The notes beneath the pieces were generated by a model. That model was not told the DNA's origin, searched no databases, and worked only from the letters and a program-made list of their open reading frames with translations. The position numbers and the translations under genes are program-made. Of a stretch of 12,470 nt of DNA, positions 1-6,184 are shown piece by piece (position 1 is the stretch's first letter; each line of letters starts with the position of its first letter). Source of the stretch: an uncultured Mobilibacterium sp. (lineage in GTDB: Bacteria > Bacillota > Clostridia > Peptostreptococcales > Anaerovoracaceae); the NCBI GenBank assembly GCA_947254375.1, contig CAMYCF010000016.1, positions 1 to 12,470 of the forward strand. The letters run 5' to 3'.

Positions 1-20
1 AGTTAGTTGTAAAATGGAGC

Positions 21-80
21 TGCACCCATACCCCTTGAATTGCACCCACGCACCCTCATTTGCACCCATAGGCTGAAATT
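21..80. repeat. Three TGCACCCA direct repeats with an exact 20-bp period
   Basis: TGCACCCA starts at 21, 41 and 61, exactly 20 bp apart, and each 20-bp unit ends in AAT or ATT. Multiple short repeats near the ends are known for IS21-family elements, where they are thought to be transposase-binding sites, and a TGT at 8-10 could be an element tip. No transposase gene lies in the window, so the IS assignment is inference only; an iteron-like or regulator-binding array is the alternative. Confidence 0.4.
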
Positions 81-112
81 CTATCAATATATGATTTCCT
101 TTCCAACAAGGA

Positions 113-150
113 AAGCCTTGAGACGATGTGTCTTGAGGCTTATTTTATTT
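113..150 (+). terminator. Hairpin terminator for a gene left of the window
   Basis: A 12-bp stem pairs 113-124 with 130-141 around a 5-nt loop; two internal pairs are T/G wobbles. A T-rich stretch (ATTTTATTT) follows. The arms are nearly self-complementary, so it could act in either direction. Confidence 0.65.
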
Positions 151-190
151 CGTTTTCATGCCGCCCGACCGTCGAGGTATCGGCTGCAGG

Positions 191-235
191 CTATAGATAT
201 ATAGATAAAACATCCCCGTCCTTGTATATCTATAG
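191..235. repeat. AT-rich inverted repeat with tandem TATAGATA units
   Basis: CTATAGATATA (191-201) and TATATCTATAG (225-235) form a perfect 11-bp inverted repeat. The left arm also starts a tandem pair of TATAGATA (192-207), and a third copy lies at 231-238. It sits about 90 bases before the rhodanese lipoprotein gene, so an operator or promoter-associated site is plausible. A weak promoter (TTGTAT at 222, TATTTA at 244) overlaps the right arm. Confidence 0.45.
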
Positions 236-322
236 ATAATATCTATTTAACATGAGGCACAAATAAAAGTACAATGTACAGGCGGATGTTAATGCAAAAA
301 AATCGGAAAGAGAGACAGCAAT

Positions 323-811
323 ATGAAGAAAAACAAGTTCAGACTCCTGATCGTTGCGCTCATGGTGATCACAGCTGCATCAATGCTTATGGCGTGCGGT
401 TCCAAATTGCCGGAGGGAAAGAAAAACAGCGACGGCTATACACATATATCGGAGAAAGAGGCACAGAAATTAATCGACAACGCGAAGAAGAATAACGCCC
501 TCGTCATCGACGTAAGGGGAAAACAGGCGTGGAAGATGGGGCATACACCTAATTCCATGGGACTTGAGTATGACGATCTCATGGGCGATAAACAGCTGAA
601 AGAACTTTCTGATAAAGATCAGCCGATCATCCTTTACTGCGAAAGAGGAGTCCTCAGCAAGAACGTCGCAAAAAAACTGGCATCCGAAGGATATACCAAT
701 ATATATGAATTCAACGGAATGAAGTATTGGAAGAGCAAGGTCATAATCGACAAGGAATATAAGGGCCTCGATACGGGATTCAAAGACAATAAAAATGTCG
801 TATACGAATAG
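323..811 (+). CDS. Rhodanese-domain lipoprotein
   Basis: The 162-residue product starts with a charged n-region and a hydrophobic stretch ending in the lipobox L22-M23-A24-C25, so it should be lipid-anchored on the outer face of the membrane. Residues about 41-128 form a single rhodanese fold: the VIDVRG strand near 61-66, then the active-site loop C106-E-R-G-V-L-S112, close to the family CxxGxRS loop with Cys106 as the presumed sulfur carrier. Known members of the family transfer sulfane sulfur or act as thiol/redox sensors; the substrate here cannot be read from sequence. The start is set by the signal peptide; the upstream ribosome binding site (GAGAGA) is weak. It is intact, stands alone, and is closed by its own terminator at 849-883. 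A longer reading frame beginning at 274 overlaps its start but has no recognisable protein content. Confidence 0.88.
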   Translation: MKKNKFRLLIVALMVITAASMLMACGSKLPEGKKNSDGYTHISEKEAQKLIDNAKKNNALVIDVRGKQAWKMGHTPNSMGLEYDDLMGDKQLKELSDKDQPIILYCERGVLSKNVAKKLASEGYTNIYEFNGMKYWKSKVIIDKEYKGLDTGFKDNKNVVYE

Positions 812-848
812 TATAGATATAAGCTGATTTTGAAGATAAAAACATACG

Positions 849-883
849 GCGGTTCGCGAAAAGACTCTGCGAGCCGCTTTTTT
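849..883 (+). terminator. Rho-independent terminator of the rhodanese gene
   Basis: GCGGTTCGC (849-857) pairs with GCGAGCCGC (869-877), with one G/T wobble, and is followed directly by six T residues (878-883). It separates the intact lipoprotein gene from the promoter of the surface-protein operon. Confidence 0.85.
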
Positions 884-947
884 GTTGCCGAAATGTAATT
901 ATTGATGAAAGCATGTAAAACATGTGACATCTATAAAAATTACTTAT

Positions 948-976
948 TTCACATGGGGGGGTGATAACAGTAGAAT
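948..976 (+). promoter_or_regulatory. Promoter of the surface-protein operon, with a G7 tract in the spacer
   Basis: TTCACA (948-953) and TAGAAT (971-976) each differ from the sigma-A consensus hexamers at one base and are separated by exactly 17 bp. Seven consecutive G residues (955-961) lie inside the spacer. Transcription would begin near 983, about 40 bases before the start codon at 1022. Just upstream, CATGT-AAA-ACATG (912-924) is a short inverted repeat that could be a regulator site. Confidence 0.6.
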
Positions 977-1021
977 ATAAACAGGATGTTTAGTTAAGTA
1001 ATAAACGAACGGAGGATTTAA

Positions 1022-2523
1022 ATGAAAAAGCATAAATTATACAGCAGAATAGCGACGCTTGCGCTGGCGTTCGCACTCATGATGACGCCGCTGTTCCCTG
1101 TCGCAGCGATGGCGGAAGAGAAAGCGGATTCAGCGCCGGCGGCTGCAACCGAAAAAACGGAGCCGGTTGCTACAGAATCGTCTAAAGAAGCCGTTACAAA
1201 CAACCCGGAAAGTGTTAATAACACTGGGAAAATCGATTTGCAAAATAATGCTAACACAGTTGAAACACGGGACAGTAAATCGGCAAACGTTATTCCTGAT
1301 CTGAATTTAAAGGTCGCACTTAATAAGATAATGCTTAGACCTGCTCCTTATGATCAGGATATATCTGCGGAAGACCACATATATACCATGTAGGTGGCCC
1401 AGATGATGTATATGCACTGGATTTATACAAGCAGGGCATAAAGAACATAGAAGTGATTCAGTATCTTACGGGCATTAAAGAAATAAATTTGAGTGAGAAT
1501 GAAATAACGGACTGGTCGCCTCTTCTAAAGATGACATGGCTACAAGGCATACAGGTAAGCCATGTTAACGATATTAAAACATTCACTGAATTGAAGGATC
1601 TTCGGAAGCTTTCTATATACAATTCGAGAAGAGGGAAAAATGAAATTATATACGGTGATATATTGGATCTTTCGGGTGTAGAGAACTATAAAAAACTTGA
1701 GGTGTTGGAACTTGGGTTTAATAAAATCAAGAATCTTGAACCGCTTGCTAATATGTTCTCATTAAAGGAAATATACTTAAATAATAATCAGATTTCGGAT
1801 CTTTCTCCGCTGAAGAAACTCATTACATTAGAAAGACTCAGTTTTCGAAAAAACAATATATATGATGCAAGTGTCCTTAACCCTGATATTTTTGATGTGA
1901 TAGCATCGCTGGATCATCAGACACTTACATTTATTGCAGATAAAAACGGGAAGCTAACGAATCCGTTGCGCGGTCGAGACGGGAAGATACCTGCCGATAT
2001 AAAGACAGAAGGAATATTTCACTGGTTCCAAGAACCTTTACAGCTTACGAATTGTGTGCTTGAGGATGACGGACATACAATAAGGCTTAAAGATAAGACC
2101 AAAGACGGGCTCCTTGCGTGGGGATTCGAATACACTGACTTTTTCCAAGGGCGTATGTATGTAAAACACTCAAGCCCTCTGGCTTTGAAAGGCGGAACAT
2201 CCGATAAGGATGCTTATGCAGAAGGTGAAATCGTAAAGATAAGTGCGAGTGTTCCTAAAGGGAAAAAATTTGTAAGGTGGATGGTGGTATCGAGTGATGC
2301 TAAACTCGATGATCCTTCCTCTCAGAATGCGACATTCACGATGCCGACAACTGGTGTAGAAATCACGGCTGAGTATGAAAATCTTCCTTCAACGGAAGCG
2401 AGCGGACAACTGAAATCGTCATATCCTGCGACTGGAGATGAGTCGAATCTGCCTATATCGCTGGTGCTGTTTGCATTTTCAACATTATCTTTATACTCGC
2501 TCCGCAAAAGAGACTTTATATAA
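1022..2523 (+). pseudogene. LRR surface protein with InlB-type repeat and sortase signal, frameshifted
   Basis: Two open segments encode one protein: 1022-1393 (frame 2) and 1354-2523 (frame 1, first ATG 1453). Removing two bases from the ATATATA tract near 1378-1386 joins them into exactly 499 residues. In order: a signal peptide (probable cleavage after A31), an Ala/Glu/Thr-rich linker, an internalin-like cap and leucine-rich repeats at about 115-285 (for example LKEIYLNNNQISDLSPL), a region of no clear fold, an InlB-B-repeat-like domain at about 390-453, and a C-terminal YPATG (467-471) with hydrophobic segment and RKR tail, a sortase signal variant. LRR proteins of this layout are wall-anchored and usually bind host or surface ligands; the ligand here is unknown. 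GGAGG at 1011-1015 is 6 nt from the ATG. Unless the tract slips back or ribosomes shift, only the N-terminal 123 residues are made. The next gene follows after 35 bases. Confidence 0.82.
1371..1392 (+). other. Frameshift site in the LRR gene, at an AT dinucleotide tract
   Basis: Frame 2 reads to a TAG at 1391-1393, while frame 1 is open from 1354 and continues the LRR cap (IYHVGGPDD...). The frames overlap only across 1354-1390, which contains CACATATATACC. Gain of one AT unit, or loss of one base, explains the change. Confidence 0.7.
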
Positions 2524-2544
2524 GGACAATATTTATATAAACGG

Positions 2545-2551
2545 AAAGGAG
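2545..2551 (+). promoter_or_regulatory. Ribosome binding site of the second operon gene
   Basis: AAAGGAG lies 7 nt before the ATG at 2559. It shows that the broken second gene kept a good translation start. Confidence 0.7.
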
Positions 2552-3320
2552 ATAGACTATGAAAGTTTTATTTAAAAAGGCCGGTATTCCTATTATGGCG
2601 ATAATAATGGTTGTTGCGATGATGCCGGGATTCGTTTTTGCTTCAGAATCTCGAAATATGTCCTCAAGAAGCGAGTCGGGATTTGCCGATATACCTCAGT
2701 ATACGGAGTCCCAATTCAGTTGTATTTATAATACTGAGACCGCAACCTTATCAGGCATAGAAGTTAAGGATATCTCAAACAACAATATAACTACGCCAAT
2801 AAGATTCAGATTTTGGAATGCCGCGCTTCAAAGGTACGAAGCTGATGTAACTTCTTCGAACGGGGTGGTTCCTGATGTTCAATTGATCAAGGGAGATCAC
2901 TATATAGTGTATGCTCTTGATAATAATTATAATTTTGCATTTAATGGTGGAAATGCATATCTGCTCATGAATGACAATAGTAATGTGCCTGTAAATGATA
3001 GGTATTACAACGACCCATACCATGGCCCAACTGCTACAAATCCGGTAAATACAACACAGTTTCTTATGAAGAGTGCTTATAGGGATTCATCTGAGCAGAG
3101 AAGGGAAGAGATAAATCTTAACATAATAGTACCTAATGCAGATGATATGTTCAGCTGGAGTAACGTTGATTCAAACATAGTTTTTACAAGTCCGTATGAT
3201 ACGGTTACCGTAAGACCTGATCAAGTTACGGTATTAGATCATAAGTACAGCTTCAGTGTAGAACTTCTTGAAGATACTCAATACGTTGTTTCCGTAGACG
3301 GAACGGATTTAAAGACGCTT

Positions 3321-3323
3321 TAG
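3321..3323 (+). other. In-frame TAG nonsense codon in the secreted-protein gene
   Basis: CTT-TAG-TTT interrupts an otherwise continuous frame; the residues either side read as one domain. UvrB in this window also ends in TAG, so TAG is a normal stop here and recoding is unlikely. Confidence 0.7.
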
Positions 3324-3721
3324 TTTCCGTTGACAGTTAAAGATCACTCGGAAAGGAGACCTGGGGATAAGCATGCGTATGATCACCTTAGCTGTGCGAG
3401 CCGTAATACGCTATTCATATGGGACGCTAACGCTGGCGCCAATCTTTCTCAATACTATCAAAAAGTAAAGAGCGTAAGCGGAAAGACGATAATTTCAGAT
3501 TGGAATTTCGATCCTACGCTTCTGTCGTTTGAAGAAATGCATAATGAAAATGTAAGGTACGCTATAAACGAAAAAATCCTTCATAGAAGCATGGTTCACG
3601 ACTTAACTGGAGATTATGAAGTACTCGATATTCACGCAGTAAATATGGCAAGGATCGAGCGTTCGACATGGCAACTTACTAATGGAAACAAATTTACGAT
3701 TACTACAGAAATACCGTCAGG

Positions 3722-3726
3722 AAAAA
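3722..3726 (+). other. One-base frameshift at an A5 run
   Basis: Removing one A restores GKVYWLDASGN and a C-terminal stretch of about 40 residues ending at 3849. Without it, frame 3 ends within five codons at TGA 3738-3740. Confidence 0.65.
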
Positions 3727-3875
3727 GTTTATTGGCTTGATGCTTCAGGAAACACGCATGAGATAACAGGAGCGACACAGAGTGGATCTTCTGTAACCTT
3801 TAAAACCGATTCGGTATCTGTGCATCCGATTGTAATTAAGTTTCGATAAGATTACACAAGTAAGGATGAGATCAA

Positions 3876-4259
3876 ATGAAAAGACGTAGTGTAAAAATGC
3901 TTTTGCTTTTTATGCTTGTTCTGAGCGTATCAGTATTCTTTTCTGCATGCGGAAAGAATTCCGATAAGGATAAATCAGATAATTCTTCGAACCATAAACA
4001 AGTTTCAAAAGAAGTAAAAAAGAAAGATAAAAATAAAAGCGAAGCAGCAGCGAGTGATTCGAAAAGTTCGGAAACCAAAGAGCCCAGTGCGAAAGAGAAG
4101 AAAAAACATAAAGGCCAGCATTGGGTCCCGGCAACGACAAAGACGGTAACTCACCCGGCGGTAACTCATACTGGACAGTATATATCGGGTGTTCGCTGTA
4201 AATGCGGACAGGTGTTTCCGAATGTAAAAGCGTGGCAAGCACATAGACCGCCGGTCTGA
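3876..4259 (+). CDS. Lipoprotein with C-x-C zinc-finger-like motif, truncated by TGA
   Basis: The open part encodes 127 residues: a signal peptide with lipobox S-A-C (Cys25), a long Lys/Ser/Glu-rich low-complexity linker (about 28-80), then a compact C-terminal part with HWVPATTKTVTHPAVTHT and the motif CKCGQVF...AWQAH. Small lipoproteins of this layout are common in Firmicutes; their role is unknown to me, and metal binding is inferred only from the C-x-C...H pattern. The start has AAGGA at 3862-3866, 9 nt upstream. The stop at 4257-4259 looks like a nonsense mutation because the same frame continues for 35 more sensible codons. A truncated lipoprotein could still be made and anchored. It lies 26 bases after the preceding broken gene and appears to be the last of the operon. 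Confidence 0.7.
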   Translation: MKRRSVKMLLLFMLVLSVSVFFSACGKNSDKDKSDNSSNHKQVSKEVKKKDKNKSEAAASDSKSSETKEPSAKEKKKHKGQHWVPATTKTVTHPAVTHTGQYISGVRCKCGQVFPNVKAWQAHRPPV

Positions 4260-4367
4260 AACAACCAACACGATACATATGAGCCTATATATGCGGAAAA
4301 TGTCGTTGAGGATAAACCGGCCTGGACCGAAACGGTAGTAGCACCGGGTCACTGGGAAGACGACTAA
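4260..4367 (+). pseudogene. C-terminal remnant of the zinc-finger-like lipoprotein
   Basis: In the same frame as 3876-4259, after the TGA, the sequence reads NNQHDTYEPIYAENVVEDKP and on to GHWEDD before TAA at 4365-4367. It supplies a second His about nine positions after the first, completing a C-x-C...H...H pattern. Its VEDKPAWTETVVAPGHW mirrors the HWVPATTKTVTHPAV flank before the motif. With the stop read through the protein is 163 residues. Confidence 0.6.
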
Positions 4368-4390
4368 GATCAAGTCAAATATAGGGGTAA

Positions 4391-4418
4391 CACATGTGAG
4401 TTCATTAGGTTAATGAAC
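4391..4418. repeat. CACATGTG palindrome and GTTCATTA inverted repeat
   Basis: CACATGTG (4391-4398) is a perfect 8-bp palindrome. GTTCATTA (4400-4407) and TAATGAAC (4411-4418) form a perfect 8-bp inverted repeat with a 3-bp spacer. They lie between the last operon gene and its terminator. Function is not evident; an old operator or a short RNA hairpin are both possible. Confidence 0.4.
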
Positions 4419-4425
4419 GGAAATC

Positions 4426-4469
4426 AAAAATCCCGTTGCGTACGAGGAAGTGCGCGGCGGGATTTTTTT
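4426..4469 (+). terminator. Strong terminator of the surface-protein operon
   Basis: AAAAATCCCGTTGCG (4426-4440) pairs over 15 positions, two of them wobbles, with 4453-4467, followed by a T tract to 4469. The A-rich left side means it may also stop transcription coming from the right. Confidence 0.85.
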
Positions 4470-4511
4470 ATGGGCGGAAGTGCCGCATGCGTAGGTTCAT
4501 CCGTTTTTACC

Positions 4512-4548
4512 GCACCATTTGCATGGTGCACCTTTTTGCGGATATAAT
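4512..4548 (+). promoter_or_regulatory. Promoter with inverted repeat over the -35, ahead of the thioesterase gene
   Basis: TATAAT at 4543-4548 is a perfect -10. The best -35 is TTGCAT (4519-4524), 18 bp upstream and a weak match. A perfect 7-bp inverted repeat, GCACCAT (4512-4518) and ATGGTGC (4523-4529), covers that -35, as an operator would. The repeat plus the following T5 (4533-4537) could instead be a small terminator. Confidence 0.5.
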
Positions 4549-4563
4549 TAGTGGTGACTAAGG

Positions 4564-4592
4564 CATACGCTCATGCTAAAATCAAGCGTATG
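4564..4592 (+). promoter_or_regulatory. Leader hairpin in the thioesterase 5' UTR
   Basis: CATACGCT (4564-4571) and AGCGTATG (4585-4592) are a perfect 8-bp inverted repeat with a 13-nt loop, lying just after the expected transcription start (about 4555) and 31 bases before the start codon. It could be an RNA hairpin or a protein site. I recognise no riboswitch class. Confidence 0.4.
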
Positions 4593-4623
4593 AAGAAGAT
4601 ATCAATGATGCTGTGAGGTGTAT

Positions 4624-5022
4624 ATGATACAGGAATCGAATGTAGGCGCGGAACACGAAGTCGTAAAAACGGTCTCCCCTGATGTGACGGCGAAGGCGGT
4701 CGGGAGCGGGGATCTCGATGTTTTTGCCACGCCGATGATGATAGCGATGATGGAAGAGGCGGCGGCAGGCGCGGTGGCAGGTTTTCTCGACGATGACGAG
4801 AGCACGGTCGGCACGGCTATCGACGTCAAACACACGGCTGCGACGCCGGTCGGAATGGAAGTACGGGCGGCCGCAAAGCTCGTTTCGGTGGACGGGAGGA
4901 AGCTACACTTTGAGATCGAAGCTTTCGATGAAAGCGGGAAGATCGGAGAAGGGGAGCACGACCGTTTTATAATCAGAAAGACGTCTTTCATGGAGAAGGC
5001 GAACGGAAAGCTCAAGAGATAG
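4624..5022 (+). CDS. Hot-dog-fold acyl-CoA thioesterase, FlK type
   Basis: The 132-residue protein matches the fluoroacetyl-CoA thioesterase (FlK) family, whose members hydrolyse acyl-CoA thioesters in the cytosol. T36, E44 and H70 have exactly the spacing of the FlK catalytic set Thr42, Glu50 and His76 (8 and 34 residues), within VFATPMMIAMMEEAA and DVKHTAATPVG; the C-terminal half (AKLVSVDGRKLHFEIEAFDE) is the usual hot-dog strand pattern. The gate Phe36 that gives Streptomyces FlK its fluoroacetyl selectivity has no obvious counterpart at that offset, so a general or housekeeping thioesterase is more likely. I chose the ATG at 4624 because GAGG (4615-4618) is 5 nt upstream; a GTG at 4618 overlaps that site. 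Three bases separate its stop from the next start, so it is probably co-transcribed with the metal transporter. Confidence 0.8.
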   Translation: MIQESNVGAEHEVVKTVSPDVTAKAVGSGDLDVFATPMMIAMMEEAAAGAVAGFLDDDESTVGTAIDVKHTAATPVGMEVRAAAKLVSVDGRKLHFEIEAFDESGKIGEGEHDRFIIRKTSFMEKANGKLKR

Positions 5023-5025
5023 AAG

Positions 5026-6171
5026 ATGGATCCGAAGGACAGGGATTTTAACACGGAGATGGATGTGCGCAGTGCGAAGATAGTGCGCGCCGGTGTCACG
5101 GGCATCGTCGCCAATGTTTTTCTTGCGTCTTTTAAGGCGGTCGTAGGGCTCGCCTCGCATTCGATCGCGATCACGGTCGATGCGGTCAACAACCTGACCG
5201 ATGTGATGTCGGCCCTCGTCACGATAATCGGTGCGAAGCTGTCACGGAAGGATCCCGACAAGGAGCACCCGTTCGGCCACGGCAGGAGCGAATATCTGAG
5301 CGCGATGGTGATTGCCTCGCTGATCCTCTATGCGGGAGTTTCGGCGGCGATAGAATCTGTCCGCAAGATCATGCATCCGGTCGTTCCGCAGTACTCGAAG
5401 GCGACTTTTATCGTGCTCGTCGCGGCGATCGGTATAAAAATATTTCTGAGCCTGTATACGAAGAAGACGGGGCGGGAGATAAATTCCGACGCCCTCGTGG
5501 CGACCGGCTTTGATGCGATGATCGACGCAGCGATAGCGGCCGCCACCCTTATAAGCGCACTCGTTTTTATCGCTACGGGTAAAAGTTTCGAGCCTTACCT
5601 CGCCGCGGTCATCTCGGTCATAATTTTTAAGGCCGGGCTCGACATGATGCTTGGTGTTTTCAGCAGCATACTCGGCGAGAGGGTCGAAGGCAGGATCGCC
5701 CGCGATATAGAAAATACGATCATGGGTTTTCCGGAGATAAACGGTGCATACGACCTGGTACTTCACAATTACGGGCCGGATACGTTCATGGGGTCGGTGT
5801 GCGTGGAGCTGCCTGACACCTGTACGCTCGATCGTGCGGACGAGATCTGTAAAAATGTGCAACGCGAGGTGTACAAAAAGAACGGCGTCATACTGACTGC
5901 GGTCGGGATATATGCGATGAATACGGGGGACGACGAGGCGGCTGAGATAAGGACGGTCGTCAATGAAACGGTGATGGCGAACGAGCACGTTCTGCAGATG
6001 CACGGTTTTTACGTCGATGTTGCCGCCAAGAGGATGGCGTTCGACATTGTCGTCGATTTTTCCTGCCCGGACAAGGCGGCGTGCTATGAAGAGATAAAAG
6101 ATGAGGTCGCGAAGATCTATCCGATGTACGAGATCACGGTCAGGATGGACAGCGACATAAGCGACCTTTGA
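5026..6171 (+). CDS. Cation diffusion facilitator transporter, probable Mn(II) exporter
   Basis: The 381-residue protein has the CDF layout: six membrane segments (about 23-215), the HPFGHGRSEY loop (81-90) after TM2, and a cytoplasmic ferredoxin-like domain. The transport-site quartet is N55-x3-D59 in TM2 and D163-x3-D167 in TM5. The 108-residue gap between the two pairs equals that of E. coli FieF/YiiP (D45, D49, H153, D157). Zn exporters usually have His in the TM5 position; Asp there with Asn in TM2 is, to my knowledge, typical of bacterial Mn exporters such as MntE, so Mn(II) efflux by proton exchange is the best inference. At 381 residues it is longer than FieF (300): after the usual C-terminal domain (about 224-300), residues about 305-376 look like a second copy of the same fold. 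Start at 5026, three bases after the thioesterase stop, suggests translational coupling. Confidence 0.87.
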   Translation: MDPKDRDFNTEMDVRSAKIVRAGVTGIVANVFLASFKAVVGLASHSIAITVDAVNNLTDVMSALVTIIGAKLSRKDPDKEHPFGHGRSEYLSAMVIASLILYAGVSAAIESVRKIMHPVVPQYSKATFIVLVAAIGIKIFLSLYTKKTGREINSDALVATGFDAMIDAAIAAATLISALVFIATGKSFEPYLAAVISVIIFKAGLDMMLGVFSSILGERVEGRIARDIENTIMGFPEINGAYDLVLHNYGPDTFMGSVCVELPDTCTLDRADEICKNVQREVYKKNGVILTAVGIYAMNTGDDEAAEIRTVVNETVMANEHVLQMHGFYVDVAAKRMAFDIVVDFSCPDKAACYEEIKDEVAKIYPMYEITVRMDSDISDL

Positions 6172-6184
6172 TGTGAGGCGAACG

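Larger units (their letters stand above)
2559..3849 (+). pseudogene. Secreted protein of unknown function, broken by TAG and a frameshift
   Basis: I do not recognise the family. An N-terminal signal peptide (hydrophobic about 9-27, likely cut after A28) is followed by beta-rich, Asn/Asp/Tyr-rich sequence suggestive of an extracellular domain; I see no sortase motif or C-terminal anchor. The open segment 2559-3323 stops at TAG (3321-3323), yet the same frame reads on sensibly (FPLTVKDHSE...GDKHAYDH) to 3740. There an A5 run (3722-3726) puts the frame off by one; frame 1 then gives KVYWLDASGNTHEITG and ends at TAA 3847-3849. With the TAG read through and one A removed, the length is exactly 429 residues. 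The ATG at 3330 is unlikely to be a real start: no ribosome binding site stands at proper spacing and the upstream residues are part of the same domain. It sits 35 bases after the LRR gene and 26 before the next, so it is probably the middle gene of that operon. Confidence 0.75.

Noticed and set aside
274..495. Open frame of 73 codons overlapping the start of the rhodanese gene
   Set aside because: No ribosome binding site or recognisable protein features; the overlapping frame has a clear lipobox and rhodanese domain.
3330..3740. Independent gene starting at ATG 3330
   Set aside because: No ribosome binding site at a proper distance; in frame with the upstream segment and reads as its continuation after the TAG.
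4257..4259. TGA as selenocysteine or reassigned codon
   Set aside because: The CDF gene ends in TGA as a normal stop, the flanking residues do not suggest a redox site, and a neighbouring gene is broken by TAG; a nonsense mutation is simpler.
4555..4617. Riboswitch in the thioesterase leader
   Set aside because: Only about 60 bases with a single hairpin; no conserved core of a known class is visible, including the Mn-responsive yybP-ykoY type.
4480..4617. LexA/SOS box for uvrB or uvrA
   Set aside because: No GAAC...GTTC-type palindrome found here or in 8174-8324 and 9657-9717 by eye.
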